Shown here: in pieces, positions 45,214 to 53,526 of the stretch
Numbering within the stretch: the first letter of the stretch is position 1
Layout of the letters: each line of letters opens with the position of its first letter
NCBI RefSeq assembly: GCF_900591205.1
Contig: NZ_UUPU01000020.1
Location: 62,001 to 126,000, forward strand
Length of the DNA: 64,000 nucleotides
Source of the DNA: Pseudomonas viridiflava
Lineage (GTDB): Bacteria > Pseudomonadota > Gammaproteobacteria > Pseudomonadales > Pseudomonadaceae
Reading direction: 5' to 3'
Notes under the pieces: generated by a model
What the model saw: only the letters and a program-made list of their open reading frames with translations
The model's database searches: none
Told to the model about the DNA's origin: nothing
Position numbers and translations under genes: made by a program

Positions 45214-46686
45214 TTAGGCCTTGGTGCTGCTCAGCAAGGTCTGCGTGCACAGGTGGCCAAAGCTCACATACGGAACATTGTCCCCACCGACGCCGATCCC
45301 TGGATACTCCAGCACTTCCATACGCCACACGCCGTAGTTGAACTGGGTACGCCAGGTGTTGTTGTAGCCTTGGGCGTAATCGACAAAGGTGGTCTGGAAG
45401 TCACCGCTGCACGTTCCCACATTGATGGTGCCGGCGGCCTCACCGGAACTGTCGGTGGCAGCCGAATAGGCCTTGTAGACGATCTCGCCGGAGTCCGGAT
45501 TGATGTGCTGGTCGAGAAAGACAATCGGGTGCAGCCCCACCAGTGGCATGCCGGTGCTGTCCGACAGGCCCATCTTCCAGGTCAGGTTCCGATAGGCTTG
45601 AGTGGTCATGTAGCCGTAACCCACATCGGAAGCCGAATACGGGATGCGGATCACGCTCGGCTCGCCTTTCACATCCGAGGTATTGATGCGTGGGTTGGAA
45701 CCAAACGACAGGTTGTATTTACCCGTCGCACTCCAGGCGACATTCGGGTTCGGACGCACACGCAGCTTGACCACGCCACCAACACCCGGGTTGGAGACCG
45801 AGTCCGACTTGAGGGTGGGGTCCACCACGACCCACTGGTTTGCATTCAGGCGTTCCAGGATCCACTGGTTGCGGGCATCGGCCGTCAACGCAAAGCCCAC
45901 GCTCTGGCCACGCACGGCCTTGAAGTCGAAGTAGTCGACATCATTGACGCTGTCGGCATTACCACTGAGATAGTTGAGCGTGTCCGGCAGTTGGAAAGCC
46001 GTGTCCGGCGTGTCATTGGGCTCGAATGCATCGAGATTGGCGTCAACCGCCACCCCGAACTGGAAACTCGACCCTTGCACCGCCGCATTGGCCTCCATGA
46101 ACCAGTAGTAATCACCGGCCGGCAGCACACCGCTGAGGCTTTCATCGCCAGTACCCGGGTTGTCGGAAGTGCCCAGCGGAATCGGGTTGCCCTGGCCATC
46201 GTCCTGGAACAGGGTCAACGACATATTGGTGCCCGCCGTCTGGCCGACCAGCAGCGCATTGATCCGGGCCTTCTGCGGCAGGTTGAAGTGGTAGCACAGC
46301 AAGTCGCCGGTCTGCACACCATTGACCGTGTACAACTGGTTCACATCCAGGGTGGTTTCACAGCCCTGCACCAGCGCCGCCTGCACGGCACTCGCCTGTT
46401 GGGCGTCGGCTTTCGTAACTTTAGTCACCGGGGCTGTTGCCGTGCGGTTTTCCACCCCCAAACCGGCCTTGACCTTGGCGGCAACCACAGGTTTTTTCAG
46501 TTGCTGTTTCAGCGCCGCGGAAGCCTTGGTAGCAGGCACATTGCCAGCCGCTTTCAGGGTTTGTTTGATAGTCGGTTGCGCCGCTTGCGCAGCCAGATGA
46601 GGGTATTGCTCGGCCAGGGCAAAGGCCGAAACGAAGCAGGTGGCCGCCATGGCCGCACCCAGCATAAAGGCTTTTTTCGATTTCAT
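45214..46686 (-). CDS. Secreted protein with PPC-like domains, function unknown
   Basis: A 490-residue exported protein. The signal peptide is at 1-25 (cut at ALA|EQ), followed by a low-complexity Ala/Lys/Thr-rich linker (about 26-100). Then come two beta-sandwich segments like bacterial pre-peptidase C-terminal (PPC) domains: about 105-215 (YTVNGVQTGDLLCYHFNLP...LPAGDYYWFMEA) and about 216-330, beginning DAFEPNDTPDTAFQLPD, the typical EPNDT repeat. The C-terminal 150 residues (SVIRIPYSASDVGYGYMTTQAY... and cysteines in GTCSGDF and GHLCTQ) match nothing I recognise. No catalytic protease motif is seen. Its own terminator lies just downstream. Confidence 0.7.
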   Translation of the reverse strand: MKSKKAFMLGAAMAATCFVSAFALAEQYPHLAAQAAQPTIKQTLKAAGNVPATKASAALKQQLKKPVVAAKVKAGLGVENRTATAPVTKVTKADAQQASAVQAALVQGCETTLDVNQLYTVNGVQTGDLLCYHFNLPQKARINALLVGQTAGTNMSLTLFQDDGQGNPIPLGTSDNPGTGDESLSGVLPAGDYYWFMEANAAVQGSSFQFGVAVDANLDAFEPNDTPDTAFQLPDTLNYLSGNADSVNDVDYFDFKAVRGQSVGFALTADARNQWILERLNANQWVVVDPTLKSDSVSNPGVGGVVKLRVRPNPNVAWSATGKYNLSFGSNPRINTSDVKGEPSVIRIPYSASDVGYGYMTTQAYRNLTWKMGLSDSTGMPLVGLHPIVFLDQHINPDSGEIVYKAYSAATDSSGEAAGTINVGTCSGDFQTTFVDYAQGYNNTWRTQFNYGVWRMEVLEYPGIGVGGDNVPYVSFGHLCTQTLLSSTKA

Positions 46687-46718
46687 TTTTTATCCATCCA
46701 TAGTTAAAAAGTGAAGCT

Positions 46719-46739
46719 CAGGTGACATCCGGTCACCTG
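46719..46739. terminator. Hairpin between the two-helix protein gene and the PPC gene
   Basis: CAGGTGAC-ATCCG-GTCACCTG, a perfect 8-bp stem. On the minus strand a T-rich stretch (CTTCACTTTTT) follows 8 bases later, so it may end transcripts of the upstream gene, or act in the leader of the PPC gene. Confidence 0.4.
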
Positions 46740-46798
46740 GGATGGAATGTAGGATATGACTGGATGGATGTACAGTGTTTTTTCGAAAAAATGCACGC

Positions 46799-47179
46799 CT
46801 AGGGAATGGGGATATCGCACCATCTGCGCCAGACTGTCCAGACAACCAATGCGATCAGCCAAATAAACCCAAAGTAAGACGGCCACACCATCCAACGTCT
46901 GAGCGCCAAGGGAACAGACGCCAGTTCGGTCTCGGTCACAACACCGGCCTTCAAGTGACGCTTTGAATCCTGCAGAAACTCAAACATCAACATCATTCGA
47001 TACTGCCTGTCGATCCACTGGTTTCTACGCCAAAAACGCTTAGTGCTGCGGACCTTTTCGTTTTGACTGAAATAGCTTTCCACCTCGTCGAGTTTTGTGT
47101 ACGCGGCGTATATCAGCAACGCTAGAAAAACCAGTGATCCTGTAGACACTACAATTGTAAACGCGAGGAACAAATCCAT
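46799..47179 (-). CDS. Small two-helix membrane protein, candidate immunity protein
   Basis: A 126-residue protein with one membrane helix at each end (about 3-27 and 98-117) and a basic, soluble middle (about 28-97, FWRRNQWIDRQYRMMLMFEFLQDSKRH). No known family recognised. It starts 2 bp after the stop of the glycine-rich protein gene, so the two are co-translated. In toxin/immunity pairs where the toxin inserts into membranes, the immunity protein is typically a small membrane protein encoded directly downstream, which fits. Base composition is visibly more A+T-rich than in neighbouring genes, hinting at horizontal origin. The function is inference. Confidence 0.6.
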   Translation of the reverse strand: MDLFLAFTIVVSTGSLVFLALLIYAAYTKLDEVESYFSQNEKVRSTKRFWRRNQWIDRQYRMMLMFEFLQDSKRHLKAGVVTETELASVPLALRRWMVWPSYFGFIWLIALVVWTVWRRWCDIPIP

Positions 47180-47181
47180 GG

Positions 47182-48177
47182 TTAAGCCCCCTCTGGCAGA
47201 AAGATCAAATCACCATTGATTTCCAAGATCTTTCCGCCCAGAAACGCACCACCTTTGCCAGCTGGATCTCCTGCTGCAATTCCCCCCGCAGCGCCCCCAA
47301 TGATTCCACAAGCCAGTTCACCACGCCCTTTAGCCACGACCCCCAAAAACATTTTGCATGCCAAGCGAGTTACTTTCGCGCCTAAAAGTGCTCCCCCCGC
47401 AGCACCCGTCCCCCCACCCGCCAACCGCCCCGTCTCCACATACTTAGCCCTCCTGCACTGCGCCTCCCGCCCCGTCACACATGCCTCCTTGATTTCCAAC
47501 CCTGCATTCCCCACATCCAACGCCAAGCCCACATAAGTCCCTTTGCCCAACCACTTCGACATCTGCGCGATCTCGCGCATCCGCTTGGCGTACCCTGCAA
47601 TCTCGCCTTTATGCAGATAACTCTTGGTCGAAATCCCCAGCACTTTTTTCAATGATTCATTGCCCTGCAACCCCGTGCCAAACCGTGCCGCGCCGTGCAA
47701 TTGCAGCTCCAACCGGCGGAACAATGCCTGGCGTTGCTGAAAAAATGCTTCCCGGTCCAACCCGCCGCCTTTGAGCCGCTGGTGCAAGCGCTCAACGTCT
47801 TCCAGCGTCTGCGCCACCTCATCCAGGTGCCGCGCCCACGCCGATGTCGCACTGCCGACGCCAATCGAGCCATAGGTCAGAAAGCTCTGCAGCAAGTCAT
47901 AGTTGTCGATCACCGCCGCGCCGGCCGCTGCCTGCATGTCCAGATTGCGACGAACGTCTTCGGCATGGCGCATCAACCAGGCTTCTTCAAATGAACACCC
48001 CACGCTGTAAGGATCGGGAATAATCACCAGTTGCCCAGGCGCCACCAGCCCCGGGCGCAGGTGGCGGTTCAGCACATCAAAATGGTCCGAGCGCTGCTGG
48101 CTCAATGCACTGCCCATCGCACGTTTTTTCAGACTGGTGTAGTCCGTCATGTGGTCATTGATATAACTCTGCGCCAT
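47182..48177 (-). CDS. Glycine-zipper protein with LysM-like N-terminal segment, candidate pore-forming effector
   Basis: A 331-residue protein with no signal peptide. Residues about 36-54 (LNRHLRPGLVAPGQLVIIPD) resemble the end of a LysM motif. Residues 105-160 are amphipathic and probably coiled. Residues about 250-316 are a hydrophobic glycine-zipper stretch (GRLAGGGTGAAGGALLGAKV, CGIIGGAAGGIAAG), as found in membrane-inserting toxins. Cysteine pairs (CVTGREAQC, RLAC, ELAC) are present. The start is ATG 48177 or 48150. It is immediately followed by a small membrane protein gene. No VgrG, PAAR or secretion gene is in view, so the effector idea rests on architecture only. Confidence 0.6.
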   Translation of the reverse strand: MAQSYINDHMTDYTSLKKRAMGSALSQQRSDHFDVLNRHLRPGLVAPGQLVIIPDPYSVGCSFEEAWLMRHAEDVRRNLDMQAAAGAAVIDNYDLLQSFLTYGSIGVGSATSAWARHLDEVAQTLEDVERLHQRLKGGGLDREAFFQQRQALFRRLELQLHGAARFGTGLQGNESLKKVLGISTKSYLHKGEIAGYAKRMREIAQMSKWLGKGTYVGLALDVGNAGLEIKEACVTGREAQCRRAKYVETGRLAGGGTGAAGGALLGAKVTRLACKMFLGVVAKGRGELACGIIGGAAGGIAAGDPAGKGGAFLGGKILEINGDLIFLPEGA

Positions 48178-48232
48178 GCCTTACATCCGGGATGCAAACA
48201 AGATGGCGTCGAAATATAAGCAAGCGAACCCG

Positions 48233-48252
48233 CCCCGGACACAAGTCCGGGG
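48233..48252. terminator. G+C-rich hairpin between AttH-like and glycine-zipper genes
   Basis: CCCCGGAC-ACAA-GTCCGGGG, a perfect 8-bp stem, upstream of the candidate effector gene and downstream of the AttH gene (both minus strand). No U-run follows, so it may be a weak or rho-assisted terminator. Confidence 0.45.
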
Positions 48253-48314
48253 GGCTGAAATCAAATTTGGGAATTGACCTACCTGACTGAGAACAAACGC
48301 CTACAGAAAGGCCC

Positions 48315-49379
48315 TCAATACCCGGTCATCTCCAGATACCCCACCCCACCCTCGAACTGCACCGGCCCTTCCCAGTACGGAATACTCAGGTTCATCCAAG
48401 CGTTCGGGTTGACGGCCTGGGTGGTGATATCCAGCTGTTTGCCGGGAATTTTCAGCGACCAACGCGTAGGAATATTGCGTCCGTCGATGGCCGTGGTTTG
48501 CAGCGGCGCCAGTTGGATATCGGCGTTATGCAGGGTTTGGGTACGGCCTTCACGGTCGATCCAGGTGCCGGTCAGGTACGACGCGCCGTCGGTTTGCCGT
48601 ACACGAAACAGCATCAATTGCTCGCCCCGGTCCAGATGCAGGGAAAACCAGTCCCAACCGCTCTGGGTGGCGCCCAAGGGTTGGCTGCTCCATTCACGGT
48701 CGAGCCAGGCGGGGCCGCTGACCTGGTAGGTTTTACCGTCGATAGTGACGCTGCCATTAGCGCTGAAAAACGGTTGGCTGTAGTAGTACGACGCCTGGCC
48801 CTGGTCGGATTTACGGCTGTAGCCGCCGTCGCCCTGCAGCACCAGCGGGCGGCTGGAGGTCAGGTGCAAGTCGTAGGCGAAGTGCGCGTCGCCGGCCTTG
48901 AGTTGCATGTCCGCCAACGCACTCGCGCTGCCGGGGCGGGTGGCGAAATTCCAGTCATCAATCCACGCATTGAACGGCACCGCCTGGGCCCCGGCCTGGC
49001 CAACGCCGCCACGGGCGTAACGCTCGGCGGCGTAGTGGCGGGTGGCGGAGGTGACGGCGGCGTGCCCGAGCCAAATGGTCGCGTCCTGCCAGCCAGTGTG
49101 TGCAGGCCCGGCCTTGAGGGCATTGCGAAACAGCGTCCATTGCACCCCGAACACATTGCCCTGAGCATCCTTGAGATTGGCGGTGATGTACCACCATTCA
49201 ATGCGAAAGCCGGCATGCGGGCCATGGTCCTCGGGAAAGCTGAAGACCTTGCCGGGTTGCACCTGGGCAAATTCCGCCGCGTCGCTGCCCAGGCCGGCAA
49301 AGCTTTCCTGTGGCGCGGGTTGTGGGTCACACGCGCCCAATAACAGCAAAACCGCCCACAGCAGCGATTTAATCTTCAT
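48315..49379 (-). CDS. AttH/CrtC-like lipocalin-fold lipoprotein
   Basis: A 354-residue lipoprotein (lipobox LLGAC, cysteine near residue 17) of the AttH / carotenoid 1,2-hydratase-like family, a double lipocalin-type barrel. Family features are FSFPEDHGPHAGFRIEWWYITANL, the mid segment YSRKSDQGQASYYYSQP and the closing GVGYLEMTGY. The ATG at 49379 overlaps the 3' end of the permease gene; an upstream TTG is less likely. It is encoded with an FtsX-type permease and a LolD-like ATPase, a grouping seen in many proteobacteria. Its ligand is unknown. Confidence 0.86.
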   Translation of the reverse strand: MKIKSLLWAVLLLLGACDPQPAPQESFAGLGSDAAEFAQVQPGKVFSFPEDHGPHAGFRIEWWYITANLKDAQGNVFGVQWTLFRNALKAGPAHTGWQDATIWLGHAAVTSATRHYAAERYARGGVGQAGAQAVPFNAWIDDWNFATRPGSASALADMQLKAGDAHFAYDLHLTSSRPLVLQGDGGYSRKSDQGQASYYYSQPFFSANGSVTIDGKTYQVSGPAWLDREWSSQPLGATQSGWDWFSLHLDRGEQLMLFRVRQTDGASYLTGTWIDREGRTQTLHNADIQLAPLQTTAIDGRNIPTRWSLKIPGKQLDITTQAVNPNAWMNLSIPYWEGPVQFEGGVGYLEMTGY

Positions 49380-51831
49380 GGGCAAAGGTCCTCAACAGAT
49401 CCGCCGGGCGGCTGCGATACAACTGCCACAACGGCCAGGCCGACGCCAGCAACGTGGCCAGCAGCGCCAGCCCCAACAGCTGTGCAAGCTGCCATGGGAA
49501 CACCTGCAACGGCAGGCGCCAGCCAAAGGCTTGCACATTGATCACCACGTCCAGGCACCACGCCAGCAAGAGGCCCAGGGGTAAGGCGAGGACCAATGTG
49601 AGCACCGCCAGCAGCCAGGTCTGTCCCAGGTTCAGCAGCATCAATTGCCGGCGCGTTACCCCCAATGCCCACAGCGGTGCGAGTTGGCCCAGGCGGCTTT
49701 GGCTCTGGGTCAGCAGGCTGATAAACAGCGCCACGCCGGCGACGCCGAGGGTGAGGCTGTTCAGCGCGGCAGTCGCGGCGAACGTGCGCTCGAAGACCTG
49801 GCTCGACCAACCCTTGAGCTGCTGCTGATCAACGATACGGCTGTCTTCCAGGGCAAATGCGCGCTGCACCTCACGCACCAGCGGCGCTACATCTGGCGGC
49901 GCGACGCGCAGGTTGAAACGCGTCGGTGACAGCGTCGGCCAGTGGGCCAGCAGGTGCGTGGCGTTGACCAGTACGTGGCCCTTGGGGTTGCCATAGTCCG
50001 CGTAAATCCCGACCACCGTGGGTGCCCACACACCTCGCGGCGTAGGAATGCTCAGCGTATCGCCGAGCTTCACGGCCAGGCGCCGCGCCAGTTGTTCGCT
50101 GAGCATCAGAGTGTCGCCTTGCTGCAACTGGTCCCAGGGCGCGCTCGCCGCTTCCAGCAACGGCCAGTGCTGGCGGTAGGTCGGGTTATCGACCACGCCA
50201 AACAGGTCCGCGGGCCAGCCCTGCAATTGCACGGCGACCTGCCAGGTGGGCAGCACGGTTTGCACCAAGGGTTGCTGTGCCAGCCAAGCACTGAGTTGTT
50301 GCGCCTGGGCCGGGGTCTGCGGGTTGAGGTACAGCTCGGCGGTGAGGCGCTGCTCCAGCCAGTTGTTGAACGTGTGGCGAAAGCCCGACGTCATGGAGCC
50401 CGCACCGATGTTGGCGGCCAGGGCCAATAGCAACGCCATCAGGGCCAGGCTCAGGGCCGGCAGTTGCTGGCGGCAGTCGGCGAGAAACCATTGGCCCAGC
50501 ACCGAACGGCTGCGCCCCAGCACGGCCTTGAGCAAGGCATTGAGCAGCACCGGCAAACCGAGGGCGGCCCCCAACAGCAACGCGGCCATCAGTACAAAGC
50601 CGGCAGCCAGGCTGTCCCCCAGCCATAGCGCCAGCAGCGCGATCAGTAAGGCCGTGCCCGCCACCCAGCCCTGGCGCCGCAACCAGCGCCCATGGGCTTC
50701 GTGCCACGCCTGCGCATTGGCCAGCGCCAGTAACGGCAAACGCGCCGCCCGCCACAAACTGCTGGCGCCAGCGAGCAAAGCGCCAAGCAAGCTCAAGCCC
50801 AGCCCCGCCAACCACCACCACGCGCTCAGGCTCAATTGCCCCGGCACCTCGGCGCCATACAGGCCGCGCAGGCTGGCGGCCACGTCCGGCAGCAGCAGGC
50901 TCGCCAGCAGGTAACCACTGGCCACGCCGAGCACGCCGCCCAGTAACGACAAGGCGCCCAGTTCCACCCCCAGGCTGAGGATCAACATCCGCGCACTCAC
51001 CCCACAGGCGCGCAAGGTGCGCAACAGCCCGCGCCGTTGCTCCAGCGCCAGGCCGATGGCGGCGTGCACGATAAACAGCCCCACCACAAAGGACAGGAAA
51101 CCCAGCGCATCGAGGTTCAAGTGAAAACTCTCCGTCAGGCGTGCCAGGTTATTCTCCTCAGCCTGCTTGAGTTGCAGTTCGGCGGGGGGTGTGGGATGGC
51201 CAGCTGCGAACGTTTTGTCCACCAACAGCCGCGACAGGCGGCCGGGCATGCCCAGCACCGGTTGGGCAAAGCCGATATCGGTGAGCAACAGGCCGGGCGC
51301 CATGTCCTGCTGGATGTGCAGGGGCGGCAAACGCTGCCCGCTCAGCGTCACCGGCTGTTCACCTTCCTGCAGCCCCAGGGCCTGCAAGGTTTGCGGCGCG
51401 ATCCAGGTACGCCCCGGCGGGTCGAAGAAGGCAAGCATCTGCGCCTGGCTCAAACGCTGCCCCGCCACCGCGCCGCTGCCGGGCAACGACACCGGGTCGA
51501 TCCCCATCAATTGCAGGCGTACGTCCTCCAGCCCCTTGAGTTGCACCCGCCCCTGGACCACTGGCGACACCGGCCAGCCAGCGCGGCGCAGTTGGGCAAA
51601 CAGCGCTTGTGGGAAACTTGCACCATCGGGCGCACTGAGGCTGGCCTGGGGTTCGCCGCCGATCAGTTGGCTGGCGCGGGCATAGCTGTCACGCGCCTGG
51701 CTGTTGAGCGCCTGCACCCCGGTCAACAAGGCGGTGGCCAGCCACAGCCCGGTCAGCACGCTGAAAAACTGCACCGTATGGCGCCGCCAATGGCTGAGCA
51801 GTGCGCGCAGCGTCCAATAAAACACCGTCAT
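49369..51831 (-). CDS. FtsX-family ABC transporter permease (large)
   Basis: An 820-residue permease with two FtsX/MacB-type halves: an N-terminal helix (about 12-40), a periplasmic domain, three helices (about 240-370), a fourth around 390-430, a second periplasmic domain, and a C-terminal trio (about 690-805, LNSLTLGVAGVALFISLLTQSQSRLGQLAPLWALGVTRRQLMLLNLGQTW). It partners the LolD-like ATPase, whose stop overlaps its start, and the lipoprotein gene follows with overlap. It is likely a mechanotransmission-type transporter acting on lipoproteins, lipids or peptides at the inner membrane. The substrate is unknown. Confidence 0.88.
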   Translation of the reverse strand: MTVFYWTLRALLSHWRRHTVQFFSVLTGLWLATALLTGVQALNSQARDSYARASQLIGGEPQASLSAPDGASFPQALFAQLRRAGWPVSPVVQGRVQLKGLEDVRLQLMGIDPVSLPGSGAVAGQRLSQAQMLAFFDPPGRTWIAPQTLQALGLQEGEQPVTLSGQRLPPLHIQQDMAPGLLLTDIGFAQPVLGMPGRLSRLLVDKTFAAGHPTPPAELQLKQAEENNLARLTESFHLNLDALGFLSFVVGLFIVHAAIGLALEQRRGLLRTLRACGVSARMLILSLGVELGALSLLGGVLGVASGYLLASLLLPDVAASLRGLYGAEVPGQLSLSAWWWLAGLGLSLLGALLAGASSLWRAARLPLLALANAQAWHEAHGRWLRRQGWVAGTALLIALLALWLGDSLAAGFVLMAALLLGAALGLPVLLNALLKAVLGRSRSVLGQWFLADCRQQLPALSLALMALLLALAANIGAGSMTSGFRHTFNNWLEQRLTAELYLNPQTPAQAQQLSAWLAQQPLVQTVLPTWQVAVQLQGWPADLFGVVDNPTYRQHWPLLEAASAPWDQLQQGDTLMLSEQLARRLAVKLGDTLSIPTPRGVWAPTVVGIYADYGNPKGHVLVNATHLLAHWPTLSPTRFNLRVAPPDVAPLVREVQRAFALEDSRIVDQQQLKGWSSQVFERTFAATAALNSLTLGVAGVALFISLLTQSQSRLGQLAPLWALGVTRRQLMLLNLGQTWLLAVLTLVLALPLGLLLAWCLDVVINVQAFGWRLPLQVFPWQLAQLLGLALLATLLASAWPLWQLYRSRPADLLRTFAHED

Positions 51832-52487
51832 GTAGAAACGACCTGACCACGCTGTAACACCACTTGCCGGTCCAGACGTGCAGCGACGCGGGGGCTGTGA
51901 GTGACCATCAACAAGCTGGTGGGGCTGTCACGCAGCAGGTCGAGCAACAGTTGCAGGACCTCGTCGCTGGTGGCTTCATCGAGGTTGCCGGTGGGCTCAT
52001 CGGCCAGCAGCAAGCCCGGGCGCGAGGCCAGCGCCCGCCCTACCGCCACCCGTTGCTGCTGGCCGCCGGAGAGTTGTTCCGGGTAACGCTTGAGCAAGTC
52101 TCCCAGGCCCAGGCGCTCCACCAGTTGTGCCTGCCATTGGGCATCAAAGCGCCCCGCCAGACGCGCCTGGAAGGCCAGGTTGTCGTCGACGCGCAAACTG
52201 CCGATCAGGTTGAACTGCTGGAACACCAAGCCGATCTCGGTGCGACGCCAGTGGGCCAGTTGTGCTTCGCTCATCTGTTCGAGGCGCTGTTCGCGCACCT
52301 GGATGCTGCCGCCATCCACGCGATCCAGCCCCGCCACCAGGTGCAACAGGGTGCTCTTGCCGCTGCCCGATTCGCCCATCAACGCCAGGCTGCTACCGGC
52401 GGCCAGGTGCACATCGACACCGGCCAACACCGCCAGGGGCCCCTGAGGGGTCGCATAGCTTTTGAAGACACCTTGCACCTGCAACAT
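51828..52487 (-). CDS. LolD/MacB-type ABC ATPase
   Basis: ATPase of 219 residues: Walker A GESGSGKST, signature [16 protein letters not shown], Walker B LLLADEPTGNLD and the switch histidine in MVTHSP. The ATG at 52487 begins MLQVQGVFKSY, the normal first strand; 39 extra upstream codons are not conserved-looking. It is the first gene of the ATPase-permease-lipoprotein operon, with 4-bp overlap to the permease. Confidence 0.9.
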   Translation of the reverse strand: MLQVQGVFKSYATPQGPLAVLAGVDVHLAAGSSLALMGESGSGKSTLLHLVAGLDRVDGGSIQVREQRLEQMSEAQLAHWRRTEIGLVFQQFNLIGSLRVDDNLAFQARLAGRFDAQWQAQLVERLGLGDLLKRYPEQLSGGQQQRVAVGRALASRPGLLLADEPTGNLDEATSDEVLQLLLDLLRDSPTSLLMVTHSPRVAARLDRQVVLQRGQVVST

Positions 52488-52659
52488 GGGAACGCTCGTC
52501 TGAGGGGTGACAATCGAGAATAACGGCTGCCGATCAAGGCCACGCAAATTTTTCACATGGTTTTCACCGGTTGCCCACCCGCCGCGCTTTAAATTACCGG
52601 CCAAGCGTCACGTGTCGGTAACTTGTTAGTTGCCACAATTGACAACTTTTAACTGCAAC

Positions 52660-52680
52660 ATGTTCAGCGAAAAGACAGCC
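52660..52680 (+). promoter_or_regulatory. Conserved upstream motif, copy 1 (before the Ais-like gene)
   Basis: Contains TTCAGCGAAAAGACAGCC, and is identical in 20 of 21 positions to the stretch at 53464-53484 before arnT. It lies about 83 bp before the phosphatase start. It could be a regulator site or an RNA leader element. It can also be read as the start of a 9-codon ORF (MFSEKTAAL, 52660-52689), but no Shine-Dalgarno sequence precedes it. Confidence 0.6.
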
Positions 52681-52762
52681 GCCCTGTGACAGCCTCTGGC
52701 GTTACTGCGGGCATTCGCCAACACGTTGCGCCTGAATTAGTACAACACTGCCGACAGTGCCC

Positions 52763-53437
52763 ATGGTGAATGAAGTGGTTGACCTTACCCTGACCAAACC
52801 ACGCTTGCGCCGAGGCTTTTTCAAGCGCTTGCCGGCCCTCTGGCTGGGGATTGTCGTGGTGGCATTGCTGCTGACCGGCAGCCTGTTCTGGCCATCATCG
52901 CCACGCGACCTGGGCGTGGGCCATCGCCTGCTGACCTCCGAGGTTTTGCCGCTGTGGCGCGACGGAGACCTGATCGTTCTGGTACGCCACGAAGAGCGCT
53001 GCGACCGCTCGACCAACCCGTGTCTGGGACCGGTCGAGGGCCTGACGATCAACGGCAGCCAGCACGCGGAAAACCTGGGCAAAGCCTTTAAGACACTGGG
53101 CATGGACAACAGCGACGTACTCGCCAGCCCGGCCATTCGTACCGCCCAGACCTTGCGCTTCATGTTCGGTAAAAACGAGCTGACCTCGGGCGAGAAAGCC
53201 GTCTGCGGCACGGCCATGGGTGAAGAACTGCTCAGCCACAAAACCCTGGGACGCAACCTGGTATTCATCACTCACAGCGGCTGCATCGCCGACTTCGAAG
53301 CCACCCTGGGCTTTCCCCACGCGACCTTCCCCGAGTACGGCAGCGCGTTGTTCGTGCAGGTACTACCCAACGGTAAGTTCAAGACCCTGGGTATCGTGAA
53401 CAACCCGGACTGGCCCAACGCACTCAAGCAACTCTAA
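52763..53437 (+). CDS. Histidine phosphatase, Ais/PmrG-like (LPS core phosphate phosphatase)
   Basis: A 224-residue histidine phosphatase-superfamily protein with an N-terminal membrane anchor (about 25-45, LWLGIVVVALLLTGSLF). The catalytic histidine is in VLVRHEERCDRSTNPCLG and the second histidine in VFITHSGCIADF; ASPAIRTAQTL is also typical. It resembles Ais/PmrG, which removes a heptose phosphate of the LPS core in enterics. Position ahead of arnT supports a role in lipopolysaccharide modification under envelope stress. The ATG at 52763 is used; a GTG 6 bp upstream is possible. Confidence 0.82.
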   Translation: MVNEVVDLTLTKPRLRRGFFKRLPALWLGIVVVALLLTGSLFWPSSPRDLGVGHRLLTSEVLPLWRDGDLIVLVRHEERCDRSTNPCLGPVEGLTINGSQHAENLGKAFKTLGMDNSDVLASPAIRTAQTLRFMFGKNELTSGEKAVCGTAMGEELLSHKTLGRNLVFITHSGCIADFEATLGFPHATFPEYGSALFVQVLPNGKFKTLGIVNNPDWPNALKQL

Positions 53438-53463
53438 GTAGTTACCGCCCGCCGCCACGGCGT

Positions 53464-53484
53464 ATGTTCAGCAAAAAGACAGCC
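53464..53484 (+). promoter_or_regulatory. Conserved upstream motif, copy 2 (before the arnT unit)
   Basis: Contains TTCAGCAAAAAGACAGCC; one base differs from copy 1. It sits 43-63 bp before a 32-codon ORF that is coupled to arnT. It can also be read as a 12-codon ORF (MFSKKTAMLWHV, 53464-53502). A small stem CATGC/GCATG follows. Shared placement before two LPS-modification genes suggests one common regulator. Confidence 0.6.
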
Positions 53485-53526
53485 ATGCTCTGGCATGTTT
53501 AATTGCGCCTTTTAATTAAGGACGTT

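Noticed and set aside
46775..46966. Plus-strand small frame opposite the two-helix protein gene
   Set aside because: No ribosome site and no protein-like features; the minus-strand gene explains the region better.
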